Source of the DNA: Pseudomonas putida W15Oct28
GTDB taxonomy: Bacteria; Pseudomonadota; Gammaproteobacteria; Pseudomonadales; Pseudomonadaceae
DNA: 64,000 bases
Direction of reading: 5' to 3'
Assembly: GCF_000708715.2 (NCBI RefSeq)
Contig: NZ_JENB01000022.1
Span: 39,144 to 103,143, forward strand
A program made the translations under genes and the position numbers. Shown here in pieces: positions 15,906-24,522 of this stretch (position 1 is the first letter of the stretch; the number at the start of each line of letters is the position of its first letter). The notes under the pieces were generated by a model, which had not been told where the DNA came from, did no database searches, and saw only the letters and a program-made list of their open reading frames with translations.

Positions 15906-16682
15906 TCACCAGCCAAACAACTCGCAAGCATTGCGGCTGCTAGCCTCAGCCAGCTCCCCGACATCAACACCCATTACCTCGGCCAGCGCCCCGGCAATCT
16001 CCGGCAGATGCTCCGGGCTATTGCGCACGCCCGGGTACATCACCGGCGCCATATCCGGCGCATCGGTCTCCAGCACCACACTCTCCAACGGCAGCCGCGC
16101 CAGGGTCTTGCGCAGCCGCAGCGCCTGCGGCCAGGTGCCGGCACCGCCAAGCCCAAGCCGAAAGCCTAGCTTGATGTATTCGCGCGCTTCTTCGTAACTG
16201 CCGGCAAACGCATGGATCACGCCCGCCCGCGCCGGTTTGTAGCGCTTGAGGGTGGCGATTACCTGGGCATGGCTGCGGCGCACGTGCAATAGCGCGGGCA
16301 GGCCGAAGTCGCAGGCCATTTGCAGTTGCGCTTCAAACAGGTCCTGTTGGCGGGTTTTGTCCAGGTCTTCGAGGTAGTAGTCCAGGCCAAACTCGCCCAC
16401 GGCGCACAGCCGTGGGTCGCCATGCAGGCGCTCCAGCCATTCGCGCAATTGCACCAGGTGCTCCGGGCGATGCTGGTCGAGGTACACCGGGTGCAGGCCG
16501 AGTGCCGCGAACAGGCGCTGATCGGTGCAGGCGAGGTCCCACACCCGCTGGAAATTCGCCTGGTACACCCCCAGCACCAACATCCGTTCCACCCCGCGTG
16601 CCGCCGCGTTGGCCAGCAGCTGCGGGCGGTCGGCGTCGAAATCCGGGAAGTCCAGGTGGGTGTGGGTGTCGATCAGGCGCAT
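15906..16682 (-). CDS. TatD-family metal-dependent hydrolase
   Basis: A 258-residue TIM-barrel hydrolase of the TatD/YcfH/YjjV group, Mg- or Zn-dependent DNases that work in the cytoplasm. Metal ligands are visible at H7 and H9 (IDTHTHLDFPDFD), the Glu of AVGEFGLDYY, the His of LLHVRRSH, the His of VIHAFAGS and the Asp of LETDAPDMAPVMYPG. The gene starts two bases after the fruR stop codon and so forms an operon with it, an arrangement known from other pseudomonads. Any link between the nuclease and fructose use is not evident. A paralogue-level name such as yjjV would be a guess. Confidence 0.9.
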   Translation of the reverse strand: MRLIDTHTHLDFPDFDADRPQLLANAAARGVERMLVLGVYQANFQRVWDLACTDQRLFAALGLHPVYLDQHRPEHLVQLREWLERLHGDPRLCAVGEFGLDYYLEDLDKTRQQDLFEAQLQMACDFGLPALLHVRRSHAQVIATLKRYKPARAGVIHAFAGSYEEAREYIKLGFRLGLGGAGTWPQALRLRKTLARLPLESVVLETDAPDMAPVMYPGVRNSPEHLPEIAGALAEVMGVDVGELAEASSRNACELFGW

Positions 16683-16684
16683 GT

Positions 16685-17680
16685 TCAGGCCGCCGTGATG
16701 CGCTGCTTGAAGGTGCGGCCCACGGCATGCACGCCCGGTTCGTAGCGTTTTTCCTCGATTGCGGCCAGCGCCAGTTCCAGCGCGGTGGCGGCAATCAGGC
16801 CATGCTGCTGGGCCATGGCATTGACCGGCAGTGGCAGGAAGTCGAGCAACTGGTTGTCGCCGAAGGTGCCCAGCTGCAACTGGCGCGAGTCGGCAGGGCG
16901 CGCCTGCAGGGTGTCGAACACCCCTTGCAGCAACACGTACGAGGTGGTCACCAGGGCATCCGGCAGGCCGCCCAGGTCATGGATAAGCTGTTGCATCAGG
17001 CGTTGGCCGCACTCACGGCTGAACGCTTCGCCCTGGTAGCGACGGACGTCACCGGCATAGCCTTGCAGGGCTTCGTCGAACCCGCCGGCACGTGCCTGGC
17101 TGACCGACAGCTCGGGTCGTGCGCCAATCAGGGCAATGCTGCGTGGGGCTGCGCTGAGCAGGCTGGTGGCCAGTTGGCGGCTGGCATCGCGATCATCGCT
17201 GATCACCGAGCAGAAGTGCGCAGGGTCCAGGCGGCGGTCGATGGCGATCACCGGCAGGCCTTTGTCCTGCAAATCGCGGTAGCTGTCGTCTTCCGGCGGC
17301 AGGCAGCTGGCGACAAACAAGGCATCGCAACGGCGCGCGCGGAACAGCTGCTGCAACTGGCGCTCGCTGTCGGGCTGGTCGTCGCTGCTGGCGATCAGCA
17401 ACTGGTAGCCACGGGCGCGGGCGCCTTGCTCCAGCTGCTTGGCGATGCGGGCGTAGCTGGGGTTCTCCAGATCCGGGAGAATGAAGCCCAGGGTGCGGGT
17501 GTGTCGGCTGCGCAGGCCAGCGGCCTGCGGGTTGGGTGTGAAGCCGTGGGCTTCGACCACCGCGCGCACCCGTTCGACAGTACTGCTGCTAATGCGCTGC
17601 TGTTCAGCCTTGCCGTTGATGACGTAGCTGGCCGTGGTCACGGACACACCGGCCAGACGGGCGATATCGCTGAGTTTCAC
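16685..17680 (-). CDS. fruR: fructose repressor FruR/Cra (LacI family)
   Basis: A 331-residue LacI-family regulator. I place the start at a GTG (17680) with AAGGAA upstream, which gives VKLSDIARLAGVSVTTASYVINGKAEQQ, the exact helix-turn-helix start of the family; the frame extends 76 codons upstream without similarity and across the operator region. After the HTH come the hinge (NPQAAGLRSRHTRTLGFILPD) and a periplasmic-binding-like effector domain. In P. putida this protein (Cra) answers to fructose-1-phosphate and represses fruBKA. It diverges from fruB, with its operator in between, and is followed by tatD. Confidence 0.95.
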   Translation of the reverse strand: MKLSDIARLAGVSVTTASYVINGKAEQQRISSSTVERVRAVVEAHGFTPNPQAAGLRSRHTRTLGFILPDLENPSYARIAKQLEQGARARGYQLLIASSDDQPDSERQLQQLFRARRCDALFVASCLPPEDDSYRDLQDKGLPVIAIDRRLDPAHFCSVISDDRDASRQLATSLLSAAPRSIALIGARPELSVSQARAGGFDEALQGYAGDVRRYQGEAFSRECGQRLMQQLIHDLGGLPDALVTTSYVLLQGVFDTLQARPADSRQLQLGTFGDNQLLDFLPLPVNAMAQQHGLIAATALELALAAIEEKRYEPGVHAVGRTFKQRITAA

Positions 17681-17837
17681 CGAATTTTCCTTGTTATTTC
17701 CGGGGCTGGCTCTGAGGCCGGACCGGGTATTTTGACCCGGCGCTGGCGCCATGCGCAGACGACCATTGTCGCAATTGTCCGACAGGATGGGGCTTTTTAC
17801 CGGGCAGATTATCGAGTAACGTGGCCGTCTGGTCAGA

Positions 17838-17849
17838 TTAAACGTTTCA
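17838..17849. promoter_or_regulatory. FruR/Cra operator of fruBKA
   Basis: TTAAACGTTTCA lies between fruR and fruB, with the pseudo-palindromic half-sites TGAAACG/CGTTTAA. It matches the operator reported for P. putida Cra upstream of fruB, as I recall it. It is 116 bases upstream of the fruB start, so repression of the fru operon, relieved by fructose-1-phosphate, is expected. Confidence 0.85.
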
Positions 17850-17964
17850 GCTGCCGAATTTTCTGCCTCGGCTGCCATCTGTGCAAGGCTGTTGAACTGG
17901 CCCTTCATGTGAATTTCACAACAATACTCCAGTACCCGACCGGGAACTGCAAAAGGAGAAGGTC

Positions 17965-20817
17965 ATGCTCGAACTCGCCAAGGAGCAGATAGCCATGGGC
18001 CAGACGGCCGCCGACAAGGCCGAGGCGTTGCGCCTGCTGGCGGACCGGCTGGTTGCTGATGGCCTTGTCGCGCAGGGGTACCTGCAGGGGCTGCAGGACC
18101 GCGAGGCGCAAGGCTCCACCTTCCTTGGCCAGGGCATTGCCATCCCCCATGGCACCCCGCAAACCCGTGACCTGGTATATGCCACCGGCGTGCGCCTGTT
18201 GCAGTTTCCCGAGGGCGTGGACTGGGGCGACGGGCAAATGGTCTACCTGGCCATCGGTATCGCCGCCCGTTCCGACGAACACCTGCGCTTGCTGCAACTG
18301 CTGACCCGCGCCCTGGGCGAGACCGACCTGGCCGAGGCGCTGCGCCGGGCCAGTTCCGCCGAAGCGCTGCTCAAGCTGCTGCAAGGCGCCCCGCAAGAGC
18401 TGGCGCTGGATGCGCAACTGGTCGGCCTGAACCTGCCGGCTGAAGACTTCGACGAACTGGCCTGGCGCGGTGCCCGCCTGTTGCAGCGCGCCGACTGCGT
18501 CGACAGCGGTTTTGCCGCTGTGCTGCAGCAGGCCGAGCCACTGCCACTGGGCGAGGGCTTGTGGTGGCTGCACAGCGAGCGCCAGGTGCGCCAGCCGGGC
18601 CTGGCTTTTATTACCCCGCAACAGCCGCTGCGTTACCGCGACCAGCCGCTTAATGGCCTGTTCTGCCTGGCCAGCCTTGGCGCTGCTCACCAGGCCCTGC
18701 TTGAGCGCCTGTGTGAAGTGCTGATCGAAGGCCGCGGGCAAATGCTCTATCAGGCCACCAGCAGCCGTGCAGTGCTGGAAGTGCTGGGCGGCGAGGTGCC
18801 AGCAGACTGGCCCAGCGCGCGCATCGTGCTGGCGAACCCGCATGGCTTGCATGCCCGCCCGGCCAAGGTGCTGGCGCAACTGGCGAAAGGCTTTGAAGGG
18901 GAAATCCGTATACGCCTGGTCGACAGTGCGCAGCCGGCGGTGTCGGTGAAGAGCCTGAGCAAGCTGCTCAGCCTCGGCGCCCGTCGTGGCCAGGCCCTGG
19001 AACTGGTGGCCGAGCCGGGTATCGCCGCCGATGCCTTGCCGGTGCTGCTGGCCGCCATCGAACAAGGCCTGGGTGAAGAGGTGGAGCCGCTGCCGCAAAG
19101 TGCGGAGCCCGTTGCCAGTGTTGCCGCCCAGGTGCTGCAAGCCCCCGCGGCCGGTAGCCGCGTTCAGGGCGTGGGCGCTGCCCCCGGCATTGCCAGTGGC
19201 CCTGCGCATGTGTGTGTCGAGCGTGAGTTCGACTACCCCCTGCGCGGCGAGTCCTGTGCCCAGGAACGGCAAAAGCTGCGCCAGGCCCTGGCAACCGTGG
19301 ACAGTGAACTGCAGGCCTTGGTCCAGCGCAGCGACAAGGCCATTGGCGAGATTTTCGTCACTCACCAGGAAATGCTCGCCGACCCGGCTCTGACCGATGA
19401 TGTCGAGCAGCGCCTTGCCCAGGGGGAAAGCGCGGCGGCGGCGTGGATGGCAGTGATCGAGGCCGCGGCCCGCCAGCAGGAGGCGTTGCACGATGCCCTG
19501 CTGGCCGAGCGCGCCGCCGACTTGCGCGACATCGGCCGCCGCGTGCTGGCGCAGTTGTGCGGTGTGCACGCCCAGGCTGAGCCCGAGCAACCGTACGTAC
19601 TGGTGATGACCGAAGTTGGCCCGTCCGACGTCGCCCGGCTGGACCCAAACCGGGTCGCCGGTATTGTCACTGCACAGGGTGGTGCCACCGCCCACAGCGC
19701 CATTGTCGCCCGTGCCTTGGGCATCCCGGCCGTGGTCGGCGCGGGGGCAGCGATCCTGTTGCTGGAAGCTGGCACACCATTGCTGCTGGATGGCCAGCGC
19801 GGCGTGGTCAGCGTGGCACCGCCGGAGGATGAATTGCAACGCGCCCTGGCCGAGCGTGATGCGCGTGAACAGCGTTTGCAGGCCGCCTGGGCCAACCGTT
19901 TTGAACCGGCCGTCACCCGCGATGGCCATGCCGTGGAAGTGTTCGCCAATATCGGTGAGAGCAGCGGTATCGCCAAGGTGGTGGAGCAGGGCGCCGAAGG
20001 TGTGGGCTTGCTGCGCACCGAACTGATTTTCATGGCCCACCCCCAGGCCCCGGACGTGGCCACCCAGGAGGCCGAGTACCGACGCGTGCTTGATGGCCTG
20101 GGCGGGCGGCCGCTGGTGGTGCGCACCCTCGATGTCGGCGGCGACAAGCCGCTGCCATACTGGCCGATCACCGCCGAGGAAAACCCCTTCCTCGGCGTGC
20201 GCGGCATACGCCTGACCTTGCAACGCCCGCAGGTGATGGAAGACCAGCTGCGCGCCTTGCTCAGGGCCGCCGACCAGCGCCCGCTGCGCATCATGTTCCC
20301 GATGGTGGGCCAGGTGCATGAGTGGCGCGAGGCGCGGGCCATGGTCGAGCGCCTGCGTGCAGAAATTCCGGTGGATGACCTGCAACTGGGCATCATGGTC
20401 GAGGTGCCTTCGGCCGCTCTGCTGGCCGCGCAACTGGCGCGCGAAGTGGACTTCTTCAGTATCGGCACCAACGACCTGACCCAATACACCCTGGCCATCG
20501 ACCGCGGCCACCCCAGCCTTTCGGCCCAGGCCGACGGCCTGCACCCGGCGGTATTGAGCCTGATCGACATGACCGTGCGCGCCGCCCATGCCCACGGCAA
20601 ATGGGTGGGCGTGTGCGGCGAGCTGGCGGCCGACCCGCAGGCGGTGCCTGTGTTGCTGGGGCTGGACGTGGACGAACTCAGCGTGTCCGCGCGCAGCATC
20701 GCCGAAGTCAAGGCCCTGGTTCGCCAGGCCGATCATCAGACGGCCCGCGCCCTGGCGCGCGAGGCCCTGCAACAAGACAGCGCCGCAGCGGTTCGCGCGC
20801 TGGTGGAGCGTTACTGA
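17965..20817 (+). CDS. fruB: fructose PTS multiphosphoryl transfer protein FruB (EIIA-HPr-EI)
   Basis: A 950-residue fusion that carries phosphate from PEP to the fructose permease. The order is EIIA-Fru (about 1-150, phospho-His62 in GIAIPHGTP), HPr (about 283-370, phospho-His296 in NPHGLHARPAK) and Enzyme I (about 395-950, phospho-His577 in GGATAHSAIVARALGIPAVV). The PEP-binding domain has GVGLLRTELIFM, VVRTLDVGGDKPLPYW, FSIGTNDLTQYTLAIDR and the active Cys in WVGVCGELAADP. A linker between EIIA and HPr has the FruB-type degenerate domain. AAGGAG precedes the start. It is the first gene of fruBKA and under FruR control. Confidence 0.97.
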   Translation: MLELAKEQIAMGQTAADKAEALRLLADRLVADGLVAQGYLQGLQDREAQGSTFLGQGIAIPHGTPQTRDLVYATGVRLLQFPEGVDWGDGQMVYLAIGIAARSDEHLRLLQLLTRALGETDLAEALRRASSAEALLKLLQGAPQELALDAQLVGLNLPAEDFDELAWRGARLLQRADCVDSGFAAVLQQAEPLPLGEGLWWLHSERQVRQPGLAFITPQQPLRYRDQPLNGLFCLASLGAAHQALLERLCEVLIEGRGQMLYQATSSRAVLEVLGGEVPADWPSARIVLANPHGLHARPAKVLAQLAKGFEGEIRIRLVDSAQPAVSVKSLSKLLSLGARRGQALELVAEPGIAADALPVLLAAIEQGLGEEVEPLPQSAEPVASVAAQVLQAPAAGSRVQGVGAAPGIASGPAHVCVEREFDYPLRGESCAQERQKLRQALATVDSELQALVQRSDKAIGEIFVTHQEMLADPALTDDVEQRLAQGESAAAAWMAVIEAAARQQEALHDALLAERAADLRDIGRRVLAQLCGVHAQAEPEQPYVLVMTEVGPSDVARLDPNRVAGIVTAQGGATAHSAIVARALGIPAVVGAGAAILLLEAGTPLLLDGQRGVVSVAPPEDELQRALAERDAREQRLQAAWANRFEPAVTRDGHAVEVFANIGESSGIAKVVEQGAEGVGLLRTELIFMAHPQAPDVATQEAEYRRVLDGLGGRPLVVRTLDVGGDKPLPYWPITAEENPFLGVRGIRLTLQRPQVMEDQLRALLRAADQRPLRIMFPMVGQVHEWREARAMVERLRAEIPVDDLQLGIMVEVPSAALLAAQLAREVDFFSIGTNDLTQYTLAIDRGHPSLSAQADGLHPAVLSLIDMTVRAAHAHGKWVGVCGELAADPQAVPVLLGLDVDELSVSARSIAEVKALVRQADHQTARALAREALQQDSAAAVRALVERY

Positions 20818-21765
20818 ATGGCCAAGATCCTCACCCTCACCCTGAACCCGGCGCTGGATATCACCATCGGCCTCGATACCTTGCGCCCGGGGCAGGTCAA
20901 CCGCAGCCAGGCGCAACAGAGCCATGCGGCGGGCAAAGGGCTGAACGTTGCCCAGGTACTGGCCGACCTGGGGCACAGCGTGACTGTTGGCGGTTTCCTC
21001 GGGCGCGATAACCTGCAGCCGTTCGAGGCGCTGATCGACTGGCGCGGCTTTACCGACTGCTTTGTTCGCGTACCGGGCGAAACCCGCAGCAACATCAAGC
21101 TGGTGGAGGCCGATGGCCGCGTCACGGACATCAATGGCCAAGGCCCGGAGGTCGACGAGGCTGCATGTACTGCCTTGTTGGACCGCCTGCAGCAGGTCGC
21201 CCCGGGGCACGATGCCGTGGTGGTGGCGGGCAGCCTGCCGCGAGGGATCAGCGCCGACTGGTTCCGCCAGTTGCTTGACCAGTTGAAGGCTCTGGGCCTC
21301 AAGGTAGCGCTGGACAGCAGCGGCGAAGCCTTGCGCGCCGGCCTGCAAAGCGCGCCCTGGCTGGTCAAACCCAATACCGAAGAGCTTGGCGAAGTGCTTG
21401 GCCAGGCTGTGGATAACCCGGCGCAGCAACGTGCTGCCGCCGAGCAGTTGCTGGCCCGCGGCGTCGAACACGTGGTGGTGTCTGCCGGCGAGCAGGGCGT
21501 CAGCTGGTTCGCCCGCGACCTGGCCCTGCATGCCTGCCCGCCCACGGTGCGGGTTGCCAGCACGGTAGGGGCGGGGGATTCGCTGGTGGCCGGCATGGTC
21601 CATGGCCTGCTGCAGGGCGAGGCCCCTGCACAGACGCTGGCCCGCGCCACCGCGATTGCCGCCCAGGCCGTCACCCAGGTTGGCTTCGGCATCCGTGACC
21701 GCGAGCAACTGGCGCGTCTGGAAGCCGCCGTGCAACTGACAGAACAACAAGAGGGTTGCCGATGA
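20818..21765 (+). CDS. fruK: 1-phosphofructokinase
   Basis: A 315-residue PfkB-family kinase that turns fructose-1-phosphate into fructose-1,6-bisphosphate. It starts directly after the fruB stop codon. MAKILTLTLNPALDITI is the family N-terminus. AAGKGLNVAQVLADLG is the first PfkB signature and VASTVGAGDSLVAGMVHGLL is the second, containing the catalytic Asp and the anion hole. By consuming fructose-1-phosphate, its activity removes the inducer of FruR. Its stop overlaps the fruA start (ATGA). Confidence 0.97.
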   Translation: MAKILTLTLNPALDITIGLDTLRPGQVNRSQAQQSHAAGKGLNVAQVLADLGHSVTVGGFLGRDNLQPFEALIDWRGFTDCFVRVPGETRSNIKLVEADGRVTDINGQGPEVDEAACTALLDRLQQVAPGHDAVVVAGSLPRGISADWFRQLLDQLKALGLKVALDSSGEALRAGLQSAPWLVKPNTEELGEVLGQAVDNPAQQRAAAEQLLARGVEHVVVSAGEQGVSWFARDLALHACPPTVRVASTVGAGDSLVAGMVHGLLQGEAPAQTLARATAIAAQAVTQVGFGIRDREQLARLEAAVQLTEQQEGCR

Positions 21766-23501
21766 ACATTGCCATTGTCACCGCCTGCCCCAACGGCCAG
21801 GTGTCGAGTGTGCTGAGCGCGCGCTTGCTGTCTGCCGCTGCCCAGCGGCGCGGCTGGAGCACCAGTGTCGAAGTACAGGACGCCGAGCACCCCGAGCGGC
21901 AACTGAGCGCCGCGCAGATCGCCGAGGCCGACTGGGTGCTGGTGATCAGCACCGGCCCGGTGGACCTGGCCCGCTTCGTCGGCAAGCGCGTGTACCAGAG
22001 CACGCCTTCCCAGGCCCTGGCCGACCGCGAGGGCTTCCTCGATGAAGCCGCGGCCAACGCCCAACCGCTGGTGGCAGCAGCAGGCGCGCCGGCCGAGGTT
22101 GCCAGCGCTGGCACACGCATCGTCGCGGTCACGGCCTGCCCGACGGGGGTCGCGCACACGTTCATGGCGGCGGAGGCCTTGCAGCAAGCTGCGCAACAGA
22201 TGGGCTATCAGCTCACCGTCGAAACCCAGGGTTCGGTCGGTGCGCGCAACCCCTTGTCTGCCGAGGCCATCGCTGAAGCGGATGTGGTGCTGCTGGCGGC
22301 TGACATCGAAGTGCCGACCGCGCGGTTTGCCGGTAAGCGCATCTACCGTTGCGGCACCGGCATTGCGCTCAAGCGGGCACGCGCCACCCTGGACAAGGCC
22401 CTGGCCGAAGCCAAGGTAGAAAACAGCGCCGATGCCGCAGCGGCCTCCACCACGGCCAAGGGGGAGAAGACGGGTGTGTACAAGCACCTGCTTACCGGCG
22501 TGTCGTTCATGCTGCCCATGGTGGTGGCGGGTGGCCTTCTGATCGCCCTGTCGTTCGTGTTCGGCATCGAGGCCTACAAACAGCCGGGCACCTTGCCGGC
22601 GGCGTTGATGCAGATCGGCGGGGAGGCCGCGTTCAAGCTGATGGTGCCGCTGCTGGCGGGCTATATCGCCTGGTCCATCGCCGACCGCCCGGGGCTTGCG
22701 CCGGGCATGATCGGTGGCCTGCTGGCCAGCACCTTGGGGGCCGGCTTCATCGGTGGCATCGTCGCCGGCTTCATTGCCGGTTATAGCGCCAAGGCCATTG
22801 CCCGCTGGGCGCGCTTGCCCAGTAGCCTGGAGGCGCTCAAGCCGATCTTGATCATTCCGCTGCTGGCCAGCCTGATCACTGGTCTGGTGATGATTTATGT
22901 GGTCGGCCAGCCGGTGGCAGCCATGCTCGAAGGCCTCACGCATTTCCTCGACAGCATGGGCACCACCAATGCCATTCTGCTGGGGCTATTGCTGGGCGGC
23001 ATGATGTGTGTCGACCTGGGTGGGCCGATCAACAAGGCCGCCTATGCCTTCTCGGTGGGGTTGCTGGCATCGTCGAGCTACGCACCGATGGCGGCGACCA
23101 TGGCCGCCGGCATGGTGCCGCCGATTGGCCTGGGTATCGCCACCTTCCTGGCCCGGCGTAAGTTCGCCCAGAGCGAGCGCGAGGCGGGCAAGGCCGCGTT
23201 GGCGCTGGGGCTGTGCTTCATTTCCGAAGGGGCGATCCCGTTCGCTGCCAAGGACCCGCTGCGGGTGATCCCGGCCAGTATTGCCGGTGGTGCGCTGACG
23301 GGGGCATTGTCGATGTACTTCGGTTGCAAGCTGATGGCGCCGCATGGCGGCTTGTTCGTGCTGCTGATCCCCAATGCCATCAACCATGCCTTGCTGTATT
23401 TGCTGGCTATCGTCGCGGGTAGCCTGCTGACGGCGGTGGTGTATGCGGTGATCAAGAAGAGCGAGCAGGTCGAGCTGGCGGTGGCGCCTGTGAAGGGCTA
23501 G
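21762..23501 (+). CDS. fruA: fructose PTS permease EIIBC
   Basis: A 579-residue inner-membrane permease that imports fructose as fructose-1-phosphate. The ATG at 21762 overlaps fruK by four bases; a TTG two codons upstream is less likely. The order is a non-catalytic EIIB' domain (MNIAIVTACPNGQVSS; about 1-100), the active EIIB domain (about 118-215; phospho-Cys126 in VTACPTGVAHTFMAAEAL) and the EIIC channel (about 240-579) with some eight to ten hydrophobic segments. GLCFISEGAIPFAAKDPLRVIP is the sugar-binding EIIC block. It completes fruBKA and ends at a type 2 REP pair. Confidence 0.96.
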   Translation: MNIAIVTACPNGQVSSVLSARLLSAAAQRRGWSTSVEVQDAEHPERQLSAAQIAEADWVLVISTGPVDLARFVGKRVYQSTPSQALADREGFLDEAAANAQPLVAAAGAPAEVASAGTRIVAVTACPTGVAHTFMAAEALQQAAQQMGYQLTVETQGSVGARNPLSAEAIAEADVVLLAADIEVPTARFAGKRIYRCGTGIALKRARATLDKALAEAKVENSADAAAASTTAKGEKTGVYKHLLTGVSFMLPMVVAGGLLIALSFVFGIEAYKQPGTLPAALMQIGGEAAFKLMVPLLAGYIAWSIADRPGLAPGMIGGLLASTLGAGFIGGIVAGFIAGYSAKAIARWARLPSSLEALKPILIIPLLASLITGLVMIYVVGQPVAAMLEGLTHFLDSMGTTNAILLGLLLGGMMCVDLGGPINKAAYAFSVGLLASSSYAPMAATMAAGMVPPIGLGIATFLARRKFAQSEREAGKAALALGLCFISEGAIPFAAKDPLRVIPASIAGGALTGALSMYFGCKLMAPHGGLFVLLIPNAINHALLYLLAIVAGSLLTAVVYAVIKKSEQVELAVAPVKG

Positions 23502-23520
23502 AGCCCTCTGTAGGCATTAC

Positions 23521-23615
23521 TGGCCTCTTCGCGGGCATGCCCGCTCCCACAGGTTCCTGCACATTTCGAGATCATGCAGGGCCTGTGGGAGCGGGCATGC
23601 CCGCGAAGAGGCCGG
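23521..23615. repeat. REP pair, type 2
   Basis: Two inverted copies of TGGCCTCTTCGCGGGCATGC followed by CCGCTCCCACAG, separated by about 33 bases, between convergent fruA and the DUF3820 gene. The arms are nearly perfect complements of each other, so a long hairpin is likely in RNA. Confidence 0.9.
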
Positions 23616-23621
23616 GACAGG

Positions 23622-23846
23622 TCAACGCCCATGCTTCTTGCGCAACGGCACCAGCAGGTCACCCAGCCCGTTGTGGTCGATTTCATGCATCAATGCCAAC
23701 AACCCGCCTAATTCCCCCGCAGGGAAGCCCTTGCGCGCAAACCACGCCAGGTAATCCCCCGGTAGGTCGGCAATGGCTCTGCCCTGGTACTTGCCAAACG
23801 GCATGGTCCGGGTCACCAGCAGTTCGAGGGTTTCCGGCTTCATCAT
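23622..23846 (-). CDS. DUF3820 family protein
   Basis: A small cytoplasmic protein of about 74 residues. The two tandem ATGs at 23846 and 23843 both lie downstream of AGGAG; either is possible. The family block TMPFGKYQGRAIADLPGDYL, followed by AWFARKGFP and ending in LRKKHG, is clear. Homologues have been called putative quorum-sensing-regulated virulence factors on the basis of a P. aeruginosa structure, but I know of no established function. Gly-Lys-Tyr and the acidic and aromatic residues suggest a nucleic-acid-linked fold, which is inference only. Confidence 0.8.
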   Translation of the reverse strand: MMKPETLELLVTRTMPFGKYQGRAIADLPGDYLAWFARKGFPAGELGGLLALMHEIDHNGLGDLLVPLRKKHGR

Positions 23847-23991
23847 CGACGCTCCTGGCTGTGGAAAAGCGCCGACCATACTGCAATCTGCACGAAGGCC
23901 CAAGCGGCAATCATGCAGAACGCCCTCATCAGGCAGTATGCGCATGTTCCTAAATAACTGATTTATATGGATTTAATTTTAACTGAGAGAC

Positions 23992-24007
23992 TGGCACGAA
24001 CTCTGCT
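23992..24007 (+). promoter_or_regulatory. sigma-54 (-24/-12) promoter
   Basis: TGGCACGAACTCTGCT matches the sigma-54 consensus TGGCACR-N4-TTGCW with one mismatch, and the GG-GC spacing is exact. It sits 38 bases upstream of the start of the PA2169-type gene at 24046, leaving room for a transcription start near 24019 and the Shine-Dalgarno sequence. The upstream AT-rich stretch (23951-23981) could bind IHF. Confidence 0.8.
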
Positions 24008-24045
24008 CCCTTACAGATGACTATCACCTGCCAAGGAGTTCGACC

Positions 24046-24522
24046 ATGAGCAACCCCAACAAAGACGTGATTGATGTGCTCAACGACCTGATCGAGTACA
24101 GCAAGGATGGCGAGAAGGGCTTCAAAACCTCGGCCGAAGACGTGAAAAATCCCGAGTTGAAGGCGTTCTTCGTCCAACGTGCGGGTGAATGCGCCAATGC
24201 CGCTGGCGAGCTGCAAAGCGAAGTGCGCCGTCTGGGCGGCGACCCGGAAACTTCCACCAGCATCAGCGGCGACTTGCATCGCGGGTGGGTCAACCTGAAA
24301 TCGATGGTCACCGGCAAAGATGAAGAAGCGGTGCTGAACGAAGTCGAGCGCGGCGAGGATCACGCCCTCAAGGCTTACAAAGAAGCCCGCGAGAAGCTGG
24401 TGAAACTGGGCCGCAGTGCCAGCGACATGACTTACAGCCTGGTGGAAAAACAGCTGCAAGGCGTGCAGCGCAACCATGACCAGGTGAAGGCCCTGCGCAA
24501 CGCCGCCCGCGCCCGCTCCTAA
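24046..24522 (+). CDS. PA2169 family four-helix-bundle protein (DUF2383)
   Basis: A 158-residue soluble, all-helical protein. The blocks NKDVIDVLNDLIEYSKDGEKG (start), FFVQRAGECANAAGELQSEV and RLGGDPETSTSISGDLHRGW are typical of the PA2169/DUF2383 family. The fold is ferritin-like (two helical hairpins), and conserved Glu and His residues (for example E in ERGEDHALKAY) could hold metals, but no enzymatic role is known to me. Related proteins are linked to stress in pseudomonads. AAGGAG precedes the ATG. A sigma-54 promoter directly upstream suggests nitrogen- or stress-linked control. It converges with the diguanylate cyclase gene; the stop codons overlap (CTAA, 24519-24522). Confidence 0.85.
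   Translation: MSNPNKDVIDVLNDLIEYSKDGEKGFKTSAEDVKNPELKAFFVQRAGECANAAGELQSEVRRLGGDPETSTSISGDLHRGWVNLKSMVTGKDEEAVLNEVERGEDHALKAYKEAREKLVKLGRSASDMTYSLVEKQLQGVQRNHDQVKALRNAARARS

Noticed and set aside
17905..21750. A 1,281-codon open frame on the minus strand opposite fruB and fruK
   Set aside because: It is a GC-driven shadow. FruB and FruK on the plus strand have full domain sets and catalytic residues, and the minus frame lacks any recognisable motif.
24046..24522. Ferritin or rubrerythrin assignment for the four-helix protein
   Set aside because: The ExxH metal motifs of ferritins are not present in the required spacing; the PA2169/DUF2383 signature fits better.
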